In this document: positions 34,544 to 46,306 of the stretch, piece after piece
How positions within the stretch are numbered: position 1 is the first letter of the stretch
Layout: each line of letters starts with the position of its first letter
Origin: Telmatactis stephensoni
Taxonomy: Eukaryota > Cnidaria > Anthozoa > Actiniaria > Isophelliidae
Direction: 5' to 3'
Length of the DNA stretch: 64,000 bases
Assembly: GCA_029948255.1 (NCBI GenBank)
Contig: JALIZF010001837.1
Location: forward strand, 635,501-699,500
Position numbers and translations under genes: made by a program
Notes under the pieces: generated by a model
Told to the model about the DNA's origin: nothing
Databases searched by the model: none
Seen by the model: only the letters and a program-made list of their open reading frames with translations

Positions 34544-37500
34544 GGACAGACAGACAGACAGACAGACCTGCTCCATCCAGTCAAAGCAATACCCTGTACA
34601 GCAGTGGTATCAGGCAGGGAGGATATGACGTCAAGCCAGTCCAAATTGTTCTTCAAGTGAAAACGTATTGGTACATAATTACTGTTTGGTTTGGTAGCAC
34701 CTGACGAAAGGAGAAGAACAGAGTTAGAAATAGCTTGATTTTCAGATGGTCAGGGGTCAAAACAGTAGTCGAAAAAATCAGGCTTTTAGTAAGAAATTGG
34801 AAGCTTCGATGACAATCGCTTGTGCTCTTAAGCCAAAACAAACTTTGATAAAGACCTAGAGCCTTAGCCAAAACCCAACATAAAAATTCTTGACTAACAA
34901 TCCACGAGTTAACAAGTCCTAACAAAGAGCGCTAAAATAGAACGCATGTCCCCAGAAAAAAAACACTGCACAGGACTCGTTGGACTGGTTTTACGAGCAG
35001 CTGCAGTCCAAGGCCGAGATTCTGGTCTCACGTTTCTGATGCACTAATGTACCATTAGTGATCTGTTGACTTAAAGGTGTTTCCCAGGATTACCAAAGGT
35101 GAATTTTGCGGATTTGCAAGTGTTTTGCTACAGAAACTTGGGACCAGAGAAGGACTCTCTACGGTTTTTGGAGTATGCGTGAGCAGCAAGTGATAACATC
35201 TGCGCATGTCTCCAACTTCTATTGTCTTGGACAAATGGATAATTTTGAAAGGATTAGTTCTAGCTGTTCGTACTTCTGCACTCAACTTGTAATGCTCTGA
35301 AAAACTTTGGGGAGACTATATACAACTATCTTTATGAGAGAGGTAGCCCTAAGTCAGATTAAAACCGTAATTGAGGCCACTTCCGTCCAGCGGTTCGCGC
35401 ATACTCGTCATGTTATCACTTGCTGTTGTATGCGTGTAGATATGACAATAGTTATTATCCAATAAAATTAAATTTAAAAGTCCATAAAAATATTGTTCTT
35501 AATTGCGTTCTGTATAACAAACGCTTCAAAATGCAATCCTGAGGCTACCATAAAACGTGGTAACATCACAAGAACCAACCTTTGAAGGCACTAGCAACCC
35601 ACATCTTTGGAAAAGCAGCTGAATATTTTTCCCACATATCTAAAAAAACATGGTTATACACTTTATAAACTCCAACAACTATTATTTCTCTCTCTTCACT
35701 TCCCCTCACAGGCTATTACAACACATACTACATCCGATCCCAACGCAAACTAGTTAAGATTCATGTACTCCCTATGAGCTTTTGATTTGATTTGATTTGA
35801 TTTGATTTGATGTGATGTGATCAGTGATGTGATGTGATGTGATGTGATGTGATGTGTGATGTGATGTGATGTGATGTGATGTGATGTGATGTGATGTGAT
35901 GTGATGTGATGTGATGTGATGTGATGTGATGTGATGTGATGTGATCTGATTTTCTTTCCTTTCCTTTCCTTTCCTTTCCTTTCCTTTCCTTTCCTTTCAT
36001 TTTATTTTATTTTATTTTATTTTATTTTATTTTATTTTATTTTATTTTATTTTATTTTATTTTATTTTATTTTATTTTTTATTTTTTTTGCCCCCCCCCC
36101 CCCCCCCACCCAATCACCATCCCCCCCTCCCCATAAATAATGGACAGTCCCTAAGCTTTCTCTTTACTTTAAATGAACTTCTATATTCAGCGTACACCTC
36201 TGTTAAGAGTACACCAGGCAAGAGTCCCGAACCGACTTTAAAGATACTTCATTTTCAAAATCAACATTAAAACTGTACCTTCAGGATAGTATTCATCCGC
36301 TTTGATTGCACCATACCCCCAAACCATGGGCTCCATCAATGCACCCAGCTCTAGAAAAAATAATTATTTTAACAAATAGATGCGCCTTTTTTTTTGGGGG
36401 GGGGGGGGGAGGGGGGAGGGTTTACACAGGGCTTTAGAGTATATATGGCGAACGTATATTGTACCATTTCGTAATGCCATCTGTGCGTGTACAGTTTGGC
36501 TATTTTTCCAGCGAGCGCCGATTGAAATGAATGCAAATGCGAGCGTATCACAATGATCATTTTGATATGCTTATATCACTGTCTGTAATTGTATTTTAAT
36601 TTTTCATTCTCTCTGCGCGCGCACCTCTGTCCTGGAAATTCATATCACGCCTACCTAACTCGTACCGATAGGCTGTTAAACAATGAAATATATTATAACA
36701 AATCTTGAAACTCATTTGCAAAGCCGTGTTCGGTACACGCACAGCATCGTTGACATAGAAACCTTGGAAAAGCGAAGTCAGTAAAGATGGTTTTCTGTTC
36801 CTTTGGTGGTAGTCCTAAATAAATTATTTATGGTACGGGAAGCCTTATTCTCCCATCCCCCCCCCCCCCCCCCCCAGTCCCCCAGGCTCACGCCCGCCCC
36901 TCCCCTTCTCCTCCCCCCCCCACCGCCTTGTTAAAAATACGGTGACACGTAAAAAATGACACGCCTTATTTTTTCGCGCGCTATTGATTGGTTGAAATAT
37001 CTCACTAAATATTATCTCAAACAAATAGATTGCACTCTCTGATCGTCTATATCTTAAAAGAAGCACAGAAGACGTCAAACTTTGATGAGAACAACAGTAA
37101 CGCACACTGGACCTCGCAACTTGGGGTACGTCTCTATTCTCATCGAATTTTGAAGTCATCTTCTTTAGAACAGAAGCACAAAAATGGAATCACATCTTTT
37201 CGTGAGTCACTTATTTCTGGTAACGAATGTCCCTTACCTCTCATTTCTTCAACACTCCAATGTCTCATCATATCATCCCACATCAATGGCGTCAAGTTTC
37301 TGTCTTTTACGTGTTTTAGTATAGGGGTCATGTGATCAATGAATAATCTAGTTTTATTTCGTTGATCAGCCACGCACTTTGTACAGGTCTTTAAATTAAA
37401 AACCTTCAACAAAATAAGAACAAAGAAAATGAAGGAAGAAGAATGTTTAAGAAAGTCAAAATTTGATTCAGCTAATTCTTTGAGTGGATCTGCCAATTTT

Positions 37501-40500
37501 AGTGGCTTAGCGAAAATTAATTAGCGATTAGTCTCAGATTAGTAACAATGACATTAGAAACTAGGGCGGTAAAATGACACGTAAATTATCATGGAAAGGC
37601 ATCAAAACTCTAAAATTCCAATACTTCCAATACTTACTTATTTAAGTGATCACAAGTTGATAAAATATACAGGATTTATTCTAGCCATGCGGCTTCGCGG
37701 GATTCCCGCAAATTCGAAAACAATCTCGTACCCAGAGCCATGCGTTCCTCTTGGTCAGCGAAGGCTCTGGGTACGAGATTGATTCGAAAAAAATGCCGCA
37801 TAAAAATTACGTTGGCGCGTCCACTGGGGCGTGCACAATTTTGCCCAAGGATAAGTACTTGTTTTCTAAAATAAAGTATTCGAATACATTACTGACGATA
37901 AGACTGATCGCCGCTCTATACTAGGAAATATATTGGCTTGGCTTGGTCCCCCTTTATGCAAAGACAAAGGCAATTTATCTTACTTCGAAGAGCGGGGAGT
38001 GGTTGCCCAATTATCCCGAGCCAGGGGCTCATGTTTAAAGCGTTCGAAGTGTGCGTCCTTCACCCTCTCTCTGCATCAGTGCTCCGTTTTACGGATATTT
38101 AAAGCTAATTAAAGCTACACGGAAAGGAAAGAAATCGAAACAAGGATGTGAGGTCACTGGGAATCGAACACGGGACCTCTCCGGCACCGAAGGCCGCGTA
38201 CTAACCAACTGTGCCATCCTTTGCCATCCTTGCTCCTTGGCTCCTTTCTTGAAAAACAGCCTCCTAACATTACAGAAGGAAACCCACTGGGCCAACCACT
38301 GGGCCCTGATTGACTAATTTCTAGAATAAACCCTGAAGATAACAATGAAAAAATATATCAGACCTCATCTCCTCCAACATGAAAGTACTGAATTTTGGGA
38401 TGAATTGCCAGCACTTGGTCTATAATCTTCTTTACCAAAGGAACTGAACCTGAAGAACAAATAATGACAAGGTTCTGGGTGTAAAAGCTGCATTATTAAC
38501 GAAACGTCGGCTCTGGCGCTGAAGTGCATTTCAATTCACCTTCCCGGAGTTCCCCAGAATCAAGAGAAAATGAGGTACCTCTTGCCAGAATTCATTACGA
38601 TTCAGCGCGTGCGAGCGAGGTCAAGGGACAAAATTATTAAAGCAAGTCTTAGATACACTGGAAAAATTCGCCAAAAAACGAGTATAGTACCTATAAACTC
38701 CGATATCAGTTCATAAGAATGGTTTTGAAGAAATTCTCTAAAGTTTCTACTACTTCTGTTATGACATATTCAACGTTTTTCTCATATAAATGCAAGAGTT
38801 CCCGATAAATGCCATCATTTCTTAACATTTTTGTCCCCTGACCTCGCTTGCGCGCGCAAATCATAAAGAATTCTGGGAAACTCCGGGAAGGTGAATTTAA
38901 AACGTGACTGCATTTTGTGACATGACCAAAACGTGACTGAAATCACAGCTGTGCGAATCGGTCCTGTCAGTCAAAGCTGCCAGTCAGAACTTTGCGAATA
39001 GAAGTTTTACAATTATTTTGAGACCTTCTTTATGAATACTGTCAACGACTTTCTGGAAAGCAAGTATTTTCATGTAGTACATATCATGAGTTAGGACTAC
39101 AACATAGCTGCCAACCCCCAAGGCTTTCGTATCTGGAGATCAACATTTTTTCCTTAGAATTGGGTCGATTTTCACGCTCAGTGGGGGGGGGGGGGGGGGA
39201 GACGATTTTTCAAGAAGGATAGACGATATTTCAGTTAAAATGGCCGCGATTTTAGGGTTCGAGCGATTATCCGGGAGATTTAGGTCTTTATCCGGGAGAC
39301 CGGGAGACGAGGCCCAAAATCTGGAGACTCCCGGATTATCCGGGAGGGTTGGCAGCTATGCTACAACTACTTCGTAGCTCTTTTGATGGCATCAAAAATT
39401 GAGCGGGCCAAGAGTTTAATAGTTCAACTTCACCACTTTTAAAACTGTAAGTTATACTTTTCCTGCGATTTTTTGTGAAATTTTTGGTTATTAATGCTTA
39501 AAGGACACTCCTTCCAAGACCTGATAACAATGTTTTATTTGTGGAAGATCTACAAGACAAAATTATAGCTCTTTCCTCGTGGTTTATCCACAGGTAGCCC
39601 AAGCTCACTATTAGTGGCTATTTATAAGAGAATGTATGGCACTCAATATCACTCAAAATTTCTGTCTTAATTTTAATAAAATTCCACGAGACTTCTAAAG
39701 TGTGTTGTTTATGCTTTCTTCTAACCTCTGAATGAGTTTCAGCGAAATTCGTCGATTTTAACTGCTCGCCCTAAGCCACTCAAAAATGGAGTCTCGTGGA
39801 ATTTTATTAAAATTAAGACAGAAATTTTGAGTGATATTGAGTGCCATACATTCTCTTATAAATAGCCACTAATAGTGAGCTTGGGCTACCTGTGGTTTAT
39901 CAGAGCAAAAACAGCCGTGCGAAAAGCCGATGGTAAGTGTACATTTATGAGTCTATTAGACTCTGTAAATGTTATGAACCTGGCGGTTTTGTTAATAGCT
40001 ATCAATTTGCGAGGCAAAAACAATTAGACTTACAATATTTGTAGTCATTCTACTGGCTCAAAAATGTAAAATATAGTATTCTCTTTTCAAAAATCTTCAT
40101 GCAAAGTTTGACTTTGCTTTGCGTGACAGATGACGCAATCTCTATGTGTCTGTCCTCTTATTGATCATAGCTGACAGCCAATCAGAAAACGAGAAAATTT
40201 CAAGTTGTGGTAAAACACAAACAGGCACTGTTGAACATGTGCAAACACAAACAGGCACAGTTGAACATGTGCAAACACAATCAAACACAGTTGAACATGT
40301 GCAAACACAAACAGGCACAGTTGAACATGTGCAAACACAAACAGGCACAGTTGAACATGTGCAAACACAAACAGGCACAGTTGAACATGTGCAAATACAA
40401 ACAGGCACAGTTGAACATGTGCAAACACAAACAGGCACAGTTGAACATGTGCAAACACAAACAGGCACAGTTGAACATGTGCAAACACAAACAGGCACAG

Positions 40501-43500
40501 TTTGCAAATATTGTACAAAGTAGTGCAAGGTTAATTATTTCTCATTCTAATTAGTTTGCTTACATTGTGTTTTCTACATTACCTTTATTGTTAGGACAAA
40601 GAGCGTTTGTTCCAAAAGCTGTTTCTCTGTAGCCTGCAAATTTTCTGTGCTTTAAGACAAACTATAAGAGAAAATAAAAAAACAAATCTAAATATATCTT
40701 TAACCAATATATAATTTTAGTTTGTATATAATAATAATTATTATATACAAATATACAAATTATTTGTATGCAAGTCCTTTTGTTACTGATATTTGGTGAA
40801 TGCGTATCAAAGATAATTACACTCGTACTTTGGAAAAGGTGACATTTTGATTAATTAATTAGCAGGAAAAAAACATTGTTTTACTGTAAAATAATTGACA
40901 TGGTCTTGCATTAAGGTTTGAGAGCCTGTTCACAGGCTAGGTTTGAGCAGTGGCAGCAAAACTGTAGCCATTACCGTTCAGAGAATGAACAACATGTATT
41001 TGTATGCCAGCAAAGCACTTTGAGTTTGCAATCCACACATTAACACTGATATTGGGTACGGACAATGTTGGCTGTAAGCACTGTTTTTAGGTCTCAAGTG
41101 TAGTTACCTCAAAATGTCCAAATGTTTGTATCAAAGGTACAACAATCAGCTTTTGAGTTTCACATTCTTCTAAAAAGTGTGAGATTTCATCTTTCCTACA
41201 AGTACAAATTTGAAATGGGAAAAATACTAAAGTTATGGCTGCAGACTGCATTTTCAAACATTGTTGGGTAGTTTTATTGCAGATTATACGATGCATATCA
41301 GATGTAAATCCATATTTCTATATTGAGGACTAAAAAGTCTATATGCAGTTTCTATCAAACATTTAATTTTAAAAGACATTATGAGGAAGTGGTCACTCTA
41401 AACACCATTGCTGCCACTAACAAGTAGATCATTCATAAGTTTTACTGTGACACATCATAAAATGGCCATCTAAAAAAAATTATTTTACAATGAGAGAATG
41501 AACATTTGTTTGACCTATACATCTGCATGTGAACCCACTCAGTCACGACAGCAAAGAATTTATCTAAATTTGCAAAAACAGAACTTATGTGCTGCCACAT
41601 TGACATTGGTTGAAATAATTGAAGGAACGTCTTGTTAGATTCTGGAAACTCCCTCAGCAATAGTATTTTTAGTCTCTTTGCTCACAATAATACTATACTA
41701 CACTGCCAGCCAAAGAACTGGTAGAAAAATTAATTGGGTGGCAATGGTATACAGCACATTATGTAGTAAAGAGAGTAGTAATAATAACAAGCTTTTAAAA
41801 ATATCAAATTGTTCAAACAGTTATAATTGTTAGTAATGGTAATCCTATATGTACAGTACATACCTATAGGCATGGGGTGCCTTCAAGGTTTTCAGTAAAC
41901 CTCCATAAGGAAACATGTCTTCATATTCTACCAATACCCCTGTTGCTCCCCATTTCTTGAAATATGACAGCAGCTGAGACAAATGAAAATGATTAAGTTA
42001 TACCTACTATCATGACTTCCATAATAATCACTCCGATCGTAAATGGACGGGGATGCTCGTCGTACCTTTTAGGGGTCAAAATCTGCAATCTGGTACCTTT
42101 TAGGGTGTCTCAGACTTAAGTGGACTACCAGAGACAGCTGATACCTTTTAGGGACTGTTTTGGGGTAAATAAACTATCTAACATAAGCATGAAAGGGACG
42201 ATTTCGATAATCTGAATTGAATCTTCAAAGCACATCAATAACAAATGTTTCATTACTTTAATTCTTTATTATTGTTTTTGAATTGGTACCTTTTAGGGGT
42301 AGAAATGAATTCTTGCCACTCCCACTCAGGTACCTTTTAGGGGTCATTTTCAAAATTTCCGACGAGCATCCCCGTCCTCTTATATATAGGAGTCCCCCCC
42401 AGGATAATAACCAGCATCCTCCTCATGATCATCATATCATTGTCCTCCTCCCACTTTCCTAGCTACACTGTTGTTCCTGTAAGTACATACCTTTATCAAA
42501 TAGGGCATCTTTGGAGGCGCTCCTTTTAGATCTAGATGGACTAGCTTGTGTCCACTAAATCTGTCAATATTGAAATTCAATCATTATTAAAAGATATAAT
42601 CTACTTAATTTTTACTCATATGTGTAAGCAGAATTAGGGGACTCTGATTTACATGTAAGTGATCACTGTTCAAAATATAAGATAATCCTCAAGGGTCCTG
42701 TGAATCCAAAGGAAAATTTGTTTCATACAGTAGACTTGCTCCAAGTCTCGCTCATTAATTTTTTCTGTTGCTTGGGTGCCCTGTGGTGTATTTTGGACTT
42801 AAAATTGGGTACTTCCGGTTAGGAGAGAAAAATGAGTGAGACTTGTACAACTCGGCAGCAAGCAAGCAGATGACGTAATGCAGTCAGGGGGAACATGGCT
42901 TTGCTTAATAGGCATGTTTTTTTGAAAGTGAGAACATTAGAAACAAACACTTTGAAAGGGCTAAAAATGTTCATAACCTAGAATCATTCAGGCAAATCAA
43001 GAGGAACAATTGAGCCATACTCAAGTCTTTGTCAGAACCAAAAAAATAACACACACAACACTGCTCTTATGTAGCTTATATCTTCGGTTTTATTATCATG
43101 TCCGTGCCTTCGTACAGTGAGTCAATGAAATTTTTATTTGCTGAATAATACAACTATCAGTTCACCAATAATAAGATTGGTTATTCAACCAATGATATCC
43201 ACTTTGGGATTACGAGAAGAAAATTTAAATATTCAAAAATAACAACATGATCTCTAACTGATTGATTGAGACAGTGAAAATTCCTTTGAAAGATTGCTTG
43301 ATCAATCTGTAGCTTCACCCAGGGTGGTATTAACATAAAGAATTAGTGAAATATTACAGTTTATCAGTTGATTTAAGCTTAAGTCATAGCTTGCCATTAT
43401 TGTTGTTGTTGTCGGAGTCATTTAGAAGTTCCCCATGGCTGTTGTTTTTGGAATTAGCCATGCAGTCTTCATTTGGTTTTATCTTTATATTTCTTGAATG

Positions 43501-45652
43501 ATTCCAGATTAAAACATTGGTTTTTAATTTCCTCGATTGAGACTCGTTATTTTGTATTGTCATTGTCAAAAACGTGCGAGTAGACATGCTCCATATTCAG
43601 CAATGCCCCGGTCCCCCTGACTGCATTACATCACCTGACAAGATCTGGTCCGCTTTCTGCCGAGTTTTACAAGTCTCGCTCGTTTTCCTCTCAAATTATG
43701 ACACAGGAAGCCCAAAGGAACGGAAAAAATTAACAAGCAAGACTTGGAGCAAGTCTATTCATACAGTAGTCTGATGACACAAAATCACTGTTTTTGCATG
43801 TCTCTTCAATTTTCATTCAACATTTCAACAATTCTTTTCAACCTTGAACTTGCCGTCATTTCTTTATGGACACTAGCCATATAATGTCAAGAATGTACAT
43901 ACAATTTAGACTGTTCAATCACTACATTTTGTATTTCATAGGCTTACTTGACTTTCCTTTGACTTGTGGTCTCTCGTTTCTCATTTGTCTTACTGCTGGC
44001 TTTGTATTTAAACAATAACTTTTTTAGCTCTTCAATTTTTGCCTGTGCTTTCTCCAACTTGAGGTTCAATTGTGTAACAGATTGTTCAGATGCCAAAGAT
44101 GCTAAAATTTAAAGAAATGAATTTTCCTGGCATTAGTTTTGTTTGTCTGTGAGCCCTGTTACCCTCAACTTTAAGAATTATAGATCATTTAGAAGAACTT
44201 TTTAATTAATATGTAATATTCAAAACCTAACAACACTTCATGTACATTCACGGTTAAGGAAAAATAGCTATGTCTCTTGAGGTTTAACATTGCATAACCC
44301 AAACCTGCAATACTAGAACCCGCAATACCTAGCTTAGTGTAATTTAAAGGTCAAACAGAGGAGATCGCCACTGGAAATGACCTGCAGCCTTTACTTCTTC
44401 TTTGTCTTGTACGTATTCGGGGGGGGGGGGGAAGCACAACAAAATCTTAGTGGCTCGATCAAACACAGAAAAAAGCTTCCAAAAAGATTGAAACCAGATA
44501 AATACCATCAAATACAACATGAGTTGACAAAAAAATATTTTGTATTCCATGTGGGATTCAAACCCTTGATTGATCAGTCAGCTAGCATTTGTATAGTAGG
44601 TACTGATTCTACGTGTATTATTGCCTGGGCTACCAGACTGAGCATAAAACTTATAATAACTTACTAAAGTTCAATTTATGCAAAAATTATTGAAATCAAA
44701 AAAGAAAATGAAAAAATGAGAGAAAAACTTTTGAATAAAGAGAGAAAGAATCAGATAGGAAAAGAAAGAGAAAAGAAAAAGGGAGGAAGAATAAGGTAAA
44801 AGGCCAAACCATCCATTAAATATTTTGATGTCTTAATTATGTTGGTTTTATGATTCCATGGATTTAATGCAAATTAAACCAACCACTTATGGGAACGTTA
44901 ATTAAGACGCCACGTTGACAAATGACGTGACCAATTTACATGTCAATACCTGCACAATGCTGTCACTGTGTTGTGTACATTCAAAAGTATTAAATAAAAA
45001 AATATATAAAGGCTAATTACGAGCAAATTTTCTGCGAAAGCTCCTTTTAGAAGTACAGCTCTCACAAAACGTCATTTAGATTGATGAGCTTTACATACGT
45101 GTACAACTGCATTGTGCATTTCTAAAAGGATATATCGGCGGACATGGAAACAAAAATAACCTCTTAAACATGATCACGCCCTAGTAAGATTCATTGTACT
45201 TTAAAACAGACATCGCATGTATTAATAAGCGCACTTCCTCATTTGCATTCAAGCTCTAGCACGTGTATTTTGTTCTTTTTCATTGGAGAACTTCTGCGAT
45301 GCTTCAAAGTTCGCTCCCATGCATATAAGCTTAATTAATACTTACAGCTAGTGTATATATATACAAACAATCTCGGAAATAAAGCTCTTAAATGCCTCAT
45401 CTATCGAAGTGAGATCAAAAATATGCTCTTTAAAAAAGCATATTTACAAGAGAGATTAAAAATACTACCTGAGTGTTTATGTACAAAAGCGGTCTCCTCA
45501 GCTTTGTGTAAACTCTCTTTGTCTGCATGATGCGTATGTTCATGGTGATGGCTATGTTCCTTCGTCTTTGGATACGTAGAGAGTTTGTAGAAAATCCAGA
45601 TCAAGAACAGCAACGATATAGTAATAGCAACATTGTTCCAGTTAGCTCTCAT
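30846..45652 (-). CDS. HEXD: hexosaminidase D-like GH20 glycoside hydrolase with N-terminal membrane anchor
   Basis: Removes terminal N-acetylhexosamine residues. Fifteen exons, listed 5' to 3' on the minus strand: 45652-45469, 44101-43948, 42560-42491, 41973-41864, 41195-41108, 40661-40583, 38449-38364, 37403-37238, 36350-36279, 35639-35580, 34700-34568, 34165-34083, 33924-33834, 33637-33539 and 31020-30846. All phases agree, giving 549 residues. HEXD-type landmarks: [10 protein letters not shown] (about 121-130), [34 protein letters not shown] with the catalytic Asp256-Glu257 pair, [28 protein letters not shown]. Unlike the soluble vertebrate enzyme it starts with a membrane segment (about 8-26), a His-rich stretch (about 33-43) and a Lys/Glu coiled coil (about 65-95). 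Probably membrane-tethered; side of the membrane uncertain. Confidence 0.92.
31204..31515. repeat. polypyrimidine CCTT/CCCT tract
   Basis: About 310 bp of degenerate CCTTCC/CTCCCT. It lies in the last intron of the hexosaminidase gene, about 180 bp upstream (in gene direction) of the final exon, where it appears as a purine strand. Confidence 0.9.
32403..32720. mobile_element. MITE, GCGCGCGCTGATTGGCTGG family
   Basis: Outer GCGCGCG ends enclose a foldback at 32532-32678, where ATGTCTCTGTACTGTGATAT is mirrored by its inverse. The interior has ACTCGGCTACGCCTCGTG. Relatives occur at 23370-23545, near 46620 and near 51875. Confidence 0.75.
34231..34567. repeat. CAGA/GAAA tetranucleotide repeats abutting a splice donor
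   Basis: CAGACAGA, GAAAGAAA and CAGACAGA blocks. The block runs to 34567, directly against the hexosaminidase exon ending at 34568; on the minus strand the intron begins GTCTGTCTG. Confidence 0.95.
35779..36107. repeat. compound pentanucleotide array
   Basis: Four pentamers in series: TTTGA (about 35783-35810), GATGT (about 35811-35945), TTTCC (about 35950-35998) and TTTTA (about 36000-36075), followed by poly(C). Intronic in the hexosaminidase gene. Confidence 0.95.
36844..36922. repeat. C-rich low-complexity tract
   Basis: Poly(C) and CCCCTCC runs, intronic in the hexosaminidase gene. Confidence 0.8.
38095..38230 (-). mobile_element. tRNA-derived SINE fragment
   Basis: On the minus strand, GGCACAGTTGGTTAGTACG (A-box-like) and GTGTTCGATTCCC (B-box-like) are spaced as in a tRNA, but the stems are imperfect. 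The body runs on into a TTTC-rich stretch. It is a different family from the SINE at 10066. Intronic in the hexosaminidase gene. Confidence 0.65.
39589..39895. mobile_element. foldback MITE, CCACAGGTAGCCCAAG ends
   Basis: Near-perfect inverse arms of about 120 bp start CCACAGGTAGCCCAAGCTCA and end TGAGCTTGGGCTACCTGTGG, flanked by TTTAT. The same end sequence occurs at about 45813, suggesting another copy. Confidence 0.9.
40212..40506. repeat. 30-bp minisatellite, about ten copies
   Basis: The unit is ACACAAACAGGCACAGTTGA plus ACATGTGCAA. The period of 30 is divisible by three, so several frames stay open on both strands and produce spurious repetitive ORFs. Copies are almost identical; one has TCAAACAC and one ATAC in place of ACAC. 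Intronic in the hexosaminidase gene. Confidence 0.95.
42029..42400. mobile_element. second copy of the GGGGATGCTCGTCG MITE
   Basis: Same ends and five internal TACCTTTTAGG motifs as the element at 25374-25803. It lies in the hexosaminidase intron between 42491 and 41973, close to the exon at 42491. Confidence 0.85.
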
Positions 45653-46082
45653 CGTTACTGCTTCGTTGCGATCCTCATAAGTAGAAATCTTCTCTAATTT
45701 TAACTTTTCTCGTTAATTCTTTGGGAAATTTTTGAGTTCGTCTTTAGCAGGTGGTCAGCAGTTGCTCAAAACAGGTTAGTACTTTGTGAAGTATCAAAAT
45801 AGCTTATCCTCCACAGGTAGCCCAAGCGACATATTTGCCAAATTACATTGTTTTTATTTTATTACAGATGTAAATAAATTCGCACAATACGTGTTTCAGC
45901 AACCTTTTTATCTATTTTCATACTCATAAACTCATAATCAATCAAGGTCATTATTGCTTCTGATCTTTTTTTTTTTTTTCACTCAGAATCCACAGGAAGC
46001 CCAATATCTGACGTTCGAGCACTCCTCGGACGAGTCATATCCATCAAAAGTACCTTTAGAGCTCAAAGAGATCTTAGGTCCT

Positions 46083-46245
46083 GGTCCTTTTAGCCTGTGA
46101 ACAGGCTCTGGGGGAGGGGGAGGGGAAGGGAAGGGAAAGGAGAAGGGGAGGGGAGGGGAAGGGAAGAGGGGAGAGGCTCTCCCCTTCCCCTTCTTGCCTT
46201 CCCCCTCCCCTCCCCCCCTCCCCTCCCCCCTTCCCTTCCCCAGGA
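46083..46245. repeat. G-rich/C-rich low-complexity tract
   Basis: AGGGGA-type runs followed by their CCCCTT-type inverse, together an imperfect hairpin of about 150 bp. It lies between the hexosaminidase gene and the small secreted gene. Confidence 0.85.
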
Positions 46246-46306
46246 GCCTTTTGATGGATGAGAAAGAGTTCTAACCGACAGTATATACTCACCAATCATT
46301 GAAGAG

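Noticed and set aside
34189..34656. Long LSVCLSVC and TDRQTDRQ frames
   Set aside because: Translation of CAGA/GAAA microsatellite. Only the exon 34568-34700 inside is coding.
39020..39120. Minus-strand [13 protein letters not shown] stretch with acceptor and donor lookalikes, as an extra hexosaminidase exon
   Set aside because: Insertion between exons 40583 and 38449 gives an in-frame stop, and the flanking exons already join in phase.
40212..40506. CRISPR array
   Set aside because: Direct head-to-tail units without unique spacers, in a eukaryotic intron.
40142..40554. Repetitive open frames on both strands ([10 protein letters not shown] and similar)
   Set aside because: They are a by-product of a 30-bp tandem repeat whose length is divisible by three. 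There is no start context, splice structure or family resemblance.
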